From: Monomorium pharaonis | Lineage: Eukaryota > Arthropoda > Insecta > Hymenoptera > Formicidae | DNA length: 64,000 nucleotides | Assembly (NCBI RefSeq): GCF_013373865.1 | Contig: NC_050473.1 | Coordinates: 22,699,252-22,763,251 of the forward strand | Direction of reading: 5' to 3' | In this document: positions 45,075-55,241 of the stretch, piece after piece | How positions within the stretch are numbered: the first letter of the stretch is position 1 | How the letters are laid out: every line of letters begins with the position of its first letter | Notes under the pieces: generated by a model | What the model saw: only the letters and a program-made list of their open reading frames with translations | Databases searched by the model: none | What the model was told of the DNA's origin: nothing | Made by a program: the position numbers and the translations under genes

Positions 45075-46363
45075 CTAGACGAAGGCCACCGTTTGCGAGG
45101 ATGTTGGATCCTGCTGGGACGTCACGGCCGCGACCGCTGCCACCGTCTGTCGGGATGCGATGGCCGTTGCCGCGGCTTGCTCCTTTGCCTTCAGTTTCGG
45201 GCAGTCGTTCCTGAGATGACCGGATGCCTTGCAGTAGACGCAACTCACGTCTTTCCTGTTGCTAGATGCCTGTTGACCCGGTCTACTCCCATTGTTGCCT
45301 AAATGATCCTTGGACTTCGAGGTTTTGATCCCCGGTGATGGCCTTCGTTCATGGTCATTTGTGACCGACGTGACCATATCCATGGCCTCCAGGAACTCGT
45401 CCACTGATTCCATCCTGAGGGCGGCCGCAGTGGATCTGAGGGATCTGCTGCCTATTCCGCCAATAAGAAGGTGGATGAGACTAGTTGCTGGCAAGTCGAG
45501 CCTATGAGCGAGTGCAAGTTTGTCCGAAGCGTATTCCATGAAAGTCTCCTTGGCGAAGTTCCATTTTCGGGCCTCGACCTTCTGCATCGCCACATGGTGT
45601 ATTACCCTCCTTGCGTATCTCTTAGAGATGGCTTCTCTTAGTCCGGCCCATGACTCAATCATGGGTCCGGAGCCGAGATCGAACCATTTTTTCGCCAATT
45701 TCGTCAGTTTCGACGATGCGGCAAGGAGAATGACATCTTCGGGCGCGTGGTGAACACGCGCGACCTTTTCGACGCGTTGTATTCAGAGCTGGACATTTTC
45801 ATCTTATGATCCTCCGAATTCCGGGATCTGCGAGGACAGCATCGTGACGGCGTGCGAAGATGACGTCGCCGACACGGTTGTGTGCCTCGTGGAGGTTTGG
45901 CTGACCGAAGATGGCGTGTCCCTGACTGCCGCTGCTCCAACCCCTATTGGGGTGCGAGTCAGCGTCAGCAGCAACTGCTGCACGAGCTCCTGATGCTGCT
46001 GCTGCTGTTGCAGCAGAATTTGCTGCATCTGCTGCATTTGATTGCTCATGGTGGTCGTGAAATGCGTGAAAAAATTGGTTGGTAGCGGAGCCGGGGGCGC
46101 GCTTCCCGCGCGAGAGGAAGTTTCCTCCATGAAACCCTCACTCGACCGGGCGTCGAGCGACGATGGTGCGGAGAGTTTGGTGGGTGAATCGACGTGAATT
46201 CCTACCTCTCCTACTCTCTGCTTTTTAAACGCGGTGAGCCTCTCATAGGCAGTGAGGAGTGCGTCTATCATTTTCTCCCGGTCTTCTCCAACCGGTAGGG
46301 AATTTTTTTTGATTCGCGCTTTAATTGCGCTGTGGTGAGTGCCTCCAACTGTGCTCGTTCCAT
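45075..46363 (-). pseudogene. gypsy gag with SAP-like start and CCHC knuckle
   Basis: ATG at 46363 opens MERAQLEALTTAQLK. A one-base shift near 46315 leads to a frame reading EDREKMIDALLTAYERL, so the start resembles a SAP-type helix pair. A Gln-rich coiled-coil segment (MQQMQQILLQQQQQ) follows. In-frame TAA and TGA lie at about 45806 and 45788. The capsid-like part (KKWFDLGSGPMIESWAGLRE) comes next, then one CCHC zinc knuckle (CVYCKASGHLRNDC). It ends at TAG 45075, after which the same frame continues into the protease. Confidence 0.75.
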
Positions 46364-46611
46364 GCTGGAGCGCGCTGAAAACCACTGGGCGGCGAGGTTG
46401 TCCTTCGTCGACACCGCGAGGTAGAAGACCGCGACGGGACGCGGGCAATAATCGTTGGAGCACTCACTAACCACGCGACGAAACGCGGGCAGAAAAACCG
46501 AGTAACTCGGTAAAGTTTCACGACGAAACGCGAAAAATCCGAAAAATCCGTTCTCGCGACGGAAGCGGATAATGGATTAGAGGAGGTGGTGAATCCCACT
46601 TCTGAATTAAT

Positions 46612-46970
46612 TGTAAGAAACTGATAATTAATGATCAGTATCGGAGTAATCCTTTCCAAGCTGTAACCTTGTAAGGATGTGGATGCGACAGGAGAAAGCA
46701 GGAGAAAAGATCGCGATTGAGTCGAGCCTAAGACTTTATTAAATTTTAATTGCTTTACAATGCGTACGTGTCGCAATTTGAGTTAAGACTGCCGGTCTTT
46801 TCTATTACATTGTAACGTTCGGCTCCGAAATCGTCGGGCTGCGCACAGGACCTAGTGCGCAAGGCGTTTTGCGCTTTTCGGAGCTACGCGGCGCTGATCT
46901 ATCGTTCACGTGGAGCAAGTGCTGCTCCGCATTATGGAAAGCATACTGGGTGACCAAAAAATTCTTTACA
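46612..46970 (-). repeat. 5' LTR of the 5.5 kb gypsy element
   Basis: 359 bp, direct repeat of 41476-41834. Immediately inside, the minus strand reads ATTAATTCAGAAGTGGGATTC, the likely primer-binding region. Confidence 0.85.
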
Positions 46971-47098
46971 ATATACACATTATATATTATGATGTATATT
47001 CTAATTATGTATATGAAATATATATACATTTAACATTATACGCTGTATATACATTTCAAATATATTAATAGATATACACGTTATATACCACAATGTAT

Positions 47099-49094
47099 TG
47101 TAACCGCCGCTCGCGAGCGACGGCCAACTTCGCCTCCGTCCCTGGTCGCGGCCCTGAGCCGCCCGGGTGTCGGGGCGACTATCCACGCGAGGTTTCCCGA
47201 CGCAACGCTAAGTTGGGCGCCAGGTACGTTAAGCGTACCACTCTGTGTGCACCAACTCGCAACAAATGCTACTATCCTTGAATCTCGGGAAAAACGGGCG
47301 CACGCTAGGCGACCGGGGCGTTAGCGGCTCCGAGATCCAGCTGCTCAGCCCTCAAATGGCAGAGGGGGAGGTTCGGTGCGGGCGGATGGAATCGGGAAGG
47401 CGAGAGAATTACGTACACGACACAAATGTAACAATAAAAAGTAACAAGTGTATTTGATCGTAAATATGACAATAATAGACGACTCCGCGGAGCGGTGGTG
47501 GCTCGCGCGCGCTACCAGCTGACGTCTGCTGGTTATAAAAATTTCGCGGGAACAGTACGTTGAACGAGCGGGCTATAATACGTACGCGGGAACTCTCCGA
47601 CTTGTCTTACGCTTGACTCGGCGTCGTTGGATGACGCCGGCTTCCGTCAGGGTGACCTCGCCAAAGGCGAGCGGGACGGATCGCAACTCCGAGCCCGCGC
47701 GACAGGCGACGGACTCGTTTTCTCCCGCGCTCGAACGATTCTCGCGAAGGTAAGCGCGATGTTTACTAATGAGCCGCCAGTACGGCGGGATACGACGAGC
47801 GCGTCAGTAATTATCCGAATATACTCCCCGAAGGGCTCGCAGTCACAACGCAATCGACCAAAGTATACAACATTGACGAACAAAGGCTTTTACGACGCGA
47901 CAAGATACGGCGCGGGACTAACCCGCGACACAACGACCGAACGCAACAACAATTGACTCGGCTGCGGATCGGGACGCACACGCAACGCGAAACGATTATG
48001 AAACACACGGCACGTAGCGAAATCACGCGGACGGGCGCGATCGGGCGAGACGACGAAGCTCCGTTGAATCCGGGAGCTCGAGATTCTCATAAACGCCGAG
48101 AGATTTTGCGACAAGTACGCGATTTCCTCGCGGCTCGCCCAACCCGCGAAATCGGTGGCTTTACAATATGCGTGACGCTCGTCTCACCACTTCGCCTCTC
48201 CTTGGCTGGCCTCCTCCGGGTCGGGATGACTTCCGTCCCCGCGTCCTTCCGTACAGCTCGGCTCGGGAACTTGAGAACGCACGCACAGTTTTTAAGAATA
48301 CGTCCGCAGCACGAGTGAGGAATCCTGGATCTCGCGGGGACCGCTCGGCGGCGCGCCCCACCTTGCCTCCGGCGTTCCCGGCCCTTATTGGCGGATTTCG
48401 CGAAAATCGATTTTCGCGCAGAGCGCGGTGCCCACGCTGTCGCCGGCTGATCGATCCACGCACGGCGGTCGATGTTTATGGGCCCCGGGCACGGGAATCC
48501 TGGCGCTTCCTTGCGCGGCCGACTCTTTTCTCTTCGCCCGGCGTATCCTCCGCCATCGGGGCGTCATTTCCTCCTCGACGGGGCGTCGGCGGATCTTGAG
48601 TTGTCGTGATTCCTTCGCCGCACTTCCCGCGGTATCGGGTCTGCAATCGCCCCGTCGGGATGTCGGCCTCGCGCGCCGTCGCTGGATCCTGAAAGCGTGA
48701 TTCAGCGGCAGTATCGGAATTCTTACATGGCACAAACGGTAGGCAAGATAAGGGCGGCATTACCTGCGGACCCCCGCTTAAAAAGGGTCTTCCTTGACTC
48801 CCTCGTTGTCCATTCCTCTGCAATCTCCGGGAAGATTTTCCGTGGAGACGAGACGTCCGACAACTACAATGCGATCCTCACAGCCACCGATCTCCGCCGC
48901 ACCCGCGGTATAACGCTCGCAAAAATCTTAACACGTAATCATAGGGACAGCACGTGGGACGCCACACACACAAGTACAGAGAATACGCTTTTGCGTCCGC
49001 TCCCGAGCGGGAGGACGCAGGTCCCGCGTGATGTTATTGCGTAAGGGCCTTCAGGGCCTTGTGACGGACAGCAGCCTGCGGCTGTCACGTCACA
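47099..49094 (-). mobile_element. 2.0 kb solo LTR, copy B, GTAT target duplication
   Basis: The ends are TGTAACCG and GTCACGTCACA, flanked by GTAT at 47095-47098 and 49095-49098. It is homologous throughout to copy A at 35597-37601 (shared GAGCCGCCCGGGTGTCGGGG, GGCAGAGGGGGAGGTTCGG, GACGGACAGCAGCCTGCGG). It inserted into the satellite-like array. Confidence 0.85.
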
Positions 49095-49476
49095 GTATAT
49101 TTTAAACATGTATATGAGATGTATATACATTTAACATTGTACGCTGTATATACATTTTAAATACATTAATGGATATACACGTTATATACTGTAATGTATA
49201 TTCGAATCGTGTGTATGAGATGTATATACATTTAACATACAAGCTATTTTTTTCACATTATGGAAAAAAAATGCATATACATAGAATGTGGGTAAGTACT
49301 ATTTGTCGATGATTTTGAGCTTAATGTTGAACGAATCTTTCCAGGTAACCTAATGAACATGTTCTCGTCACTTTCCACGAAAATATTTTTTAATTAAAAA
49401 TATTAGGAGGATCTGATACTTTTCAATGACCCTGAATACTTATTTATAATATAATTAATTAAAAAATTGTTTTCAG

Positions 49477-51195
49477 GAAATAGAAATGATCTATTTAGGA
49501 TCCAATCGAAGCAATCGAATATGAGAAGTGAAAATTAATAAAATAAGCAACATCAGCATCCAAGTTTACAAAATACCTTGCTAGAAACATATGGAGCACT
49601 GACGTATTAATGAACAGATGTTTAAATGAAAGTAACCGAGTAAATAAGATATCTACTAGAACATCACCACGCAGTGACTCCAAGTAAAGTAAAAGTTTTA
49701 CAAGGTAAAGTAAAACAAAAACTATAAAATAGACTTAATTATTAAAACTTATTTTTATAATTAATTTATATTATTAGATACTAATTATACTTATCTTATT
49801 TCAAATTGACACTTGATAAATTGTCTTTATAAATTATAATAAATATATTTCAGAATGTTTAAAATATTTTTTGAAAAAAGTTAAGTCACATTTGAAAACA
49901 GCTGATATATACAGGGTGTTACAAAAGCATCGGATTTGCTTAGCACCGTGCGATAGAGAAAATCTAAGGAGAAATGTCTAATACTATTTTTCAATACGGT
50001 AAACAGTTTCGCCTTAATTTATCATTGTAATAAGTCAATAAGTGCGGAGGTACAGGAGAAAGTCAGTGACGGAGAATGCGTGAAGTTGACTCCTTGATAT
50101 TAAAAATTGAAAAATGCTTCTAATGCTAATAATTATCGATAAAATTGTTTGAAAGGCTACCAAAATTTTTAATAGAACTGTCAATTACTGAGAAATATTT
50201 CCATTTTGACGGAAAGTGTCATAAATAGAGCAAATAAATGTTTAGAAGCTAATGGTGGACACTTTGAGCACTTGTTATAAGAAGCACTTGTTATGTTTTA
50301 TCGTTTCATAATAAATAAATTTAATTACCATTACATTTTTTCTTATCTTGTCTGACAAATCTTTGTAAGACCTATAGCGACAAAATTTTTTTCGGTAATC
50401 GACAGTTCTGGTAGCCGCCTGAAGAATTCTATCAATGATTATTAGGACTCAAAGCTGTAAACTGCGGAATAAAAAATTTTTTTAGTTGAAGATACAAATT
50501 CGAAAATTTTCTAAGTCCCGTCAAAATGGGAATATTTCTTGATAACCGACAGTTCCACTGAAAATTTTGGTAGCCTTTCAAAGAATTTTATCGATAATTA
50601 TTAGCATTAGAAGCATTTTTCAATTTTTAATAACAAGGAGTCAACTTCACGCATTCTCCGTCACTGACTTTCTCTTGTACCTCCGCGTTTATTGACTTAT
50701 TACAATGATAAATTAAGGCAAAACTATTTATCGTATCGAAAAATAGTATTAGACATTTCTTCTTAGATTTTCATTTTCTATTGCATGGTGCTAAGCAAAT
50801 CCGATGCTTTTGTAACACCCTGTATATATACGAAAGTAAAGAAAGTAAGAAGTTATTTACCAGAAGAAATTTCTTTCCAAGTAAAAGAATATAAAAAATC
50901 ACAGAAGTACAAGGTAATATATGTAAAAAAATATAATAAATGATCAAAGAAACAACATTTACTTTTTAAATGAAAATTTTATAAAAATAATAAAAAATTT
51001 TATAAAAAATTTCCTATAAAGTTTAAAATCATCTTGGTTATTTTCTACTGTACAACTCTTACATTTAATTATTTAATATTTTAACAATAACTGCATCTTT
51101 TAATTCAATCTGTATATAATATTTTTTTAAATTGTTAAAGTTTTAAAATAATATTTGCTGTTCTTTTATTTCAGGAAAATAATAACCAACAATAG
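49477..51195 (+). pseudogene. BEN-domain gene, 3' exons, interrupted by a MITE
   Basis: Exon 49477-49704 (acceptor GTTTTCAG, donor GTAAAG) encodes EIEMIYLGSN, then ASKFTKYLARNIWSTDVLMN and VTPSKVKVLQ in shifted frames, which I recognise as a BEN domain. Exon 49854-50913 continues in phase as CLKYFLKKVKSHLKTADIYT. It is split at TA by the 49912-50822 MITE but reads through if that is removed (KVKKVRSYLPEEISFQVKEY). The last exon is 51175-51195, ending TAG. Two frameshifts in the BEN part plus the MITE suggest a pseudogene. BEN proteins bind DNA or chromatin; this one is of unknown role. Confidence 0.6.
49912..50822. mobile_element. 911 bp foldback MITE with ~300 bp arms, TA flanked
   Basis: CAGGGTGTTACAAAAGCATC at the left is the exact inverse of GATGCTTTTGTAACACCCTG at the right. 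Arms match for about 300 bp (GAGTCAACTTCACGCATTCT against AGAATGCGTGAAGTTGACTC). TA lies at 49910-49911 and 50823-50824. It sits inside a BEN-gene exon. Confidence 0.9.
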
Positions 51196-51377
51196 TTGGA
51201 AGATTAATCATTACATGCTAAAACAAAGAAAAGTACAAAAAAATTTATTTTTATAAGATTTATTTTATAAGATTATTCATTACATGTTAAAACAAAGGAA
51301 AGTACAAAGAATAAATTTATTTTTATTACTAAATCAGTAAAGTAGAGTTGCTATATAAATAAAATGTTTTTTAACAT

Positions 51378-51752
51378 TGTCACGACTTTTCTTGACCGGG
51401 AAAGCCGCGAGCAAAAAGCAGCGAGACCAACAGGGTAACCGGTACCCCCGATGCCGTGTTTGTCGCGCTCGAATCTCGGCCCCACGTTGGGCGCCAAATT
51501 TTTGTCACGACTTTTCCTGACCGGGAAAGCCGCGAGCAAAAAGCAGCGAGACCGATAGGGTAACCGGTACCCCCGATGCCGTGTTTGTCGCGCTCGAATC
51601 TCGGCCCCACGTTGGGCGCCAAATTTTTGTCACGACTTTTCCTGACCGGGAAAGCCGCGAGCAAAAAGCAGCGAGACCGATAGGGTAACCGGTAACCCCG
51701 ATGCCGTGTTTGTCGCGCTCGAATCTCGGCCCCACGTTGGGCGCCAAATTTT
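51378..51752 (-). repeat. Three tandem 125 bp LTR-end plus primer-site units
   Basis: Units start at 51378, 51503 and 51628, and the true LTR starts at 51753. Each carries the ~105 bp LTR terminus (TGTCACGACTTTT...CTCGGCC) followed by CCACGTTGGGCGCCAAATTT, the sequence also found beside the 5' LTR at 61834-61856. Confidence 0.85.
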
Positions 51753-53484
51753 TGTCACGACTTTTCCTGACCGGGAAAGCCGCGAGCAAAAAGCAGCGAG
51801 ACCGATAGGGTAACCGGTACCCCCGATGCCGTGTTTGTCGCGCTCGAATCTCGGCCACACGTTATCACGAAAATGGTTGGGCGCCAGACGCGCTCGACGA
51901 CGCGTCAATTCGCGAAAATCGTTACGCCAAGGTGTCCTCGATCCTCGCGCGACAATCTCGACCAGCTCTGCCTAACGGTAGAGGGGCGGGGTGAATCGTA
52001 AGGGAGCAGGCGAATGCGGTAACACGAAGTGGCGGACGACACACCAGAAAAATAGACTCCGAACGTAACAAGTAACGAACTTTATTAAAATGAATAGTCA
52101 GACCGAAACAATAATATCACGGGGCGCGGCAGGCGGCGTTCCGACAAGGCGGCGCCCCGGCGCGAATCAAACCAAACAGAAACGCGAACGATACGCGGGA
52201 AGCTCCCGCGGTAGGCACGCGGCCGACAAGGACAGACGATGGAATCTTCCGCGCACATGAATTTCGGACGTTCGAACGTGCCGACACTCCCGGCAACTAG
52301 AGAACGCGACCGCGTGTCTCGCGGGGGTCACACAATAATCGCCGGCCGCTACCGCACTACACACCGTCGCGAAACCGGAAGTCCCGTCCACCCGCTACTC
52401 GCGACGCGATACTCGCTCGCGCGAGGGCTTTGCGGCGTGCACGGTCGAGGGGAATCTCCGACGGAACCCACGCGTCTTCACGATCGTCCTCCCCGTGGCT
52501 CGGCGCTTCGGCGTCCCGCCCGCTTGCATCCGATATATCCCCAATTACTGACACGAACGTATGACCGCCCTGCGGTCCACGCGAGTCACGCACCAACACA
52601 AAAACGGATGCAGAACGGGCCCGGGAACACCTCGCCGGCCGGCAACCGCTCACACTAAGTTATCTTGGCTGGCCACCTCACCGATAACGTCCAGGGCGTC
52701 CTCCCTCGTCTCTCGGCTCGTCCTCTGGCTCTCGCAATGGCCCAGCACGCGCCACACCGATAACTTTGGTCTCTCGAGACACGACCCGCAACTTAACGGC
52801 TGAACTGCTCGCACGCAAAAGCGGGGTGGATCGCGGTCGATCCCGGATCGACGCCGCGACCCCCCGTCCAGTCATGCGCATTGTTTCCGCGCCGCGACCC
52901 AATTGCTGCAAGGCACGCAGTCCTGCGTACGCAGGGACGTGCGCGCCGTAATACTTCCGGGGGCCTCGCAGGCCCCCGCGAAATTTTCCTTCTCCCGCTG
53001 GGCCATTTCCCGAGCCGGGGCAGCGCACGCGGGGACCTCCGGTCCTCGTGAGAGGCCTTGACGCCTCCCTCGACGCGTTTGGTCCCATCCGGGCTCCTCC
53101 ACAGCCCTCCGGGACGTCCCGTCGTGGTATTGGCGGGCACCGCCGCTTTAGGCTCCGGCCGTGGCTCTCCCAGGGCCACGCCGAATTCCCGTGCGGGTCG
53201 CGTGCTCGTCTCTCCCGGGCACCGGTGGCGTCCTTCCTCCTTCCCCGCATCGTCGTCGCTCTCTCTCCTCCTCTCTCGCTCTCTCGCCGCATTCCATCGG
53301 AAGACGGCCGCCGCGCAAAGAAATCAAAAATATAAGAAATTAATACTACGCTCGCTAGGTCTGTCGCGGTTCCCCATGGAGATCCCCTCTCGCCTCTCGC
53401 CTGTTTTCCCCGTACGGCGCGAATTCGCAGCCTGTGACGGGGGAGGAACGCTGCTACCCGTGGCAGCTGAGCTACCACGTCACA
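51753..53484 (-). repeat. 3' LTR of the 12.2 kb element
   Basis: 1732 bp. Ends TGTCACGACT and ACCACGTCACA in plus sense. The minus strand contains TTTTAATAAAGTTCG near 52085, a probable poly(A) signal. A 292-codon ORF within it also occurs in the other LTR and is most likely compositional. Confidence 0.9.
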
Positions 53485-54144
53485 ACTCCCCCACGCCAAG
53501 AGGATCCCTACCAGCTCGGCGGCCCGCTCCGCGGACACCGGCCAGCGAGGGCGCATCCGAGATCTCCACGGGTCCCCCGACAGTTGAGGTCACACCAAGG
53601 ACGAAACACAAGAAAAAAACTTTAATTCGCCTTGCGGCAACTTGAATCCTGTTGCCAATCAAACAACCAGAACAAAAGAAAAATAACCACAATCCGCAAT
53701 TTAACTCCCGCGATTCCGTCGACACTCCTCACACGCACGGTTTGATCCCGAGGCGCGCCGCAGCGCTACCTCGTTCCCGCCCCTCTTGCGGCCGCACGAC
53801 AAGCCACGACCACCTGGGTCGAGACGCGGGGAAACCAGGAGGGTCTCACACCAAAAAAAAACTGTAGGCTCTTTCTAGTCTCCCACTCTCTTTATTCATA
53901 AGTTCTCTTTCCGGGGTTTTACAGGGGCTTTACTTGCCCGATACCGATATTAGGCCCCTCGTCCAGACCAAAAAAAAATTGGAAGAGAGAAAACAAAAGA
54001 AAAGAACAAAATTAGACACAACCAAAACAAAACAAAAAAATAAAAAAAAAGGAAAACAGGACAACAAAACAAAAAGAGAAACCGATACGAAAAAGAAAAA
54101 CACAAAAAAACAAAAAAAACGGGGCCCCCCACCAAGGCGGGGTC
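53485..54144 (-). other. 3' untranslated region between ORF3 and the 3' LTR
   Basis: Non-coding in the minus direction. It contains a long T-rich tract (A-rich on plus, 53970-54120) just after the ORF3 stop, and a purine run GTGGGGGAG immediately before the LTR that may prime plus-strand synthesis. Confidence 0.55.
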
Positions 54145-55155
54145 CTATTTCTTCGGAGGGTCGTTGGTCTTCGTGTGCCGTCCCTCCGTCGTGCTCCCTC
54201 CGCGTCCTCTGCCGATACTCTCGGGGGGGTCTCGGAGGCTCCCCGGCGGTCCTCCTCTTCGTCGTTCGGGCTCCGGGCCCTCCCGTCCTCGCCCCGGAAG
54301 GTACGGCCCCTGGGCTTCGTACCCCTCCCGACAATCGGGGCATGCACCCACGGTGGTACCCCGCCGCCCGCACCGATAGCAGTGGTCTTCCTTGCGCGGG
54401 CGGGGGCACCTCTTGGTGAAGTGGTAGAGGGACCCGCAGTTCCAGCAGCGCTCCCTCTCCACTGTCTTACGCGGCTCCTCTCCATCCTGCGTGGGGCGCG
54501 GAGGTTCCCTCGTCGCGGTTGCCTCCGTCTTCTCCTCTTGGCCACCGGGAGGTCGGGGCTCCTCTCTCCTTTCCGCAGGCGCGGGGCCCCCGCGCGGGCT
54601 CCCGCGGGATGGGACCCGGTCCTCGCCTTCGGTCATCGCTCGCTCTTCCGGAGGCCACGGTATGCTGTCTAGCAGTCGCGCTATCGCGCCCAGCCCCGTC
54701 CGGACGAACGTACGCGGATCTGCGAACGTCATCCAGGTTTGGGCCTCCTGGTCTCGCCTCGTCCCCTCCTCCCGGTCCGTCTGGGTCCCGACCGTCCTTT
54801 GGGTGGGGCTGGCTTGCGTCCCAACGGAGCGAGTCGCCCCCGATATCGGCCCGGTCTGGGTCGCCACAGTTCGGGACGACGGCACCTCCACCACGACGGC
54901 CCCTTGCGTCGTCCTTCTTCGCCGCCTCTCGTCCTCCAAGGTTTGGGTCAGATCCACCCAAAACCCCGGGTACTCTGCGTCGACCCTCCGGAACAGGGCC
55001 GCCCACCGGGCCATAAAGTCGTCCATGGGCCCTCTGTGCTTCTGACTCGCAGACTCACCCCTCTCCTTGCTGCCTACCACCACGGTCCGGTCTTCGCGGA
55101 CCCCGATAAATTCCTGTAGGACGACGTTAACAATATAGCTACCATCACCAGACAA
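54145..55155 (-). CDS. ORF3 downstream of pol: TQT motifs and gag-like zinc knuckles
   Basis: 336 codons are open in the env position. The frame's first codon is TTG; the first in-frame AUG is residue 44 (55026), and a good 3' splice site (GTCGTCCTACAG) precedes residue 15, so a spliced RNA is plausible. Features: a Trp/Phe-containing helical part (DDFMARWAALFRRV), TQT-type motifs at 99-101, 113-115 (TQA) and 124-126 each preceded by an Arg, DPRTF...ARLLDSIPW at 147-167, a Pro/Glu-rich linker, and CX2CX4HX4C at 237-250. A second knuckle at 259-272 lacks the His, followed by CPDC. The knuckle pair closely matches that of this element's own gag (CWNC, CYRCGR). There is no signal peptide or membrane segment, so it is not an envelope. 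Function unknown. Confidence 0.7.
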   Translation of the reverse strand: MSGDGSYIVNVVLQEFIGVREDRTVVVGSKERGESASQKHRGPMDDFMARWAALFRRVDAEYPGFWVDLTQTLEDERRRRRTTQGAVVVEVPSSRTVATQTGPISGATRSVGTQASPTQRTVGTQTDREEGTRRDQEAQTWMTFADPRTFVRTGLGAIARLLDSIPWPPEERAMTEGEDRVPSRGSPRGGPAPAERREEPRPPGGQEEKTEATATREPPRPTQDGEEPRKTVERERCWNCGSLYHFTKRCPRPRKEDHCYRCGRRGTTVGACPDCREGYEAQGPYLPGRGREGPEPERRRGGPPGSLRDPPESIGRGRGGSTTEGRHTKTNDPPKK

Positions 55156-55241
55156 AACAATACATAGAAATCAAGGCGCCGGGCACTCATCTTTCTTCTT
55201 CCCTTCTCGCCCCCACGTAACGGTCAGCCCTGGGAGAGATT

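Larger units (their letters stand above)
41476..46970 (-). mobile_element. Complete Ty3/gypsy retrotransposon, inactivated, ATAT duplication
   Basis: LTRs are 41476-41834 and 46612-46970 (359 bp each, TGTAAG...TTTACA in plus sense, about four differences seen). ATAT lies at 41472-41475 and 46971-46974. Internal minus-strand order is gag, protease, RT, RNase H, integrase. Low LTR divergence implies a fairly recent insertion, yet gag and pol carry several stops and shifts. Total length 5495 bp. Confidence 0.9.
41421..49255. repeat. Satellite-like tandem array split by two retroelements
   Basis: Pieces 41421-41475, 46971-47098 and 49095-49255 are consecutive copies of a roughly 125 bp unit containing ATATACATTTAACATTGTAC, GCTGTATATACATTTCAAAT and GGATATACACGTTATATAC. 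Removing the gypsy element (ATAT) and solo LTR B (GTAT) restores a continuous array. Confidence 0.7.

Noticed and set aside
52678..53556. 292-codon minus ORF (also 62782-63582)
   Set aside because: Lies wholly or mostly in the GC-rich LTR, with several overlapping ORFs on both strands and no recognisable domain.
54145..55155. ORF3 as an envelope gene
   Set aside because: Position fits env, but there is no signal peptide, transmembrane segment or glycosylation-rich ectodomain; zinc knuckles point to nucleic-acid binding.
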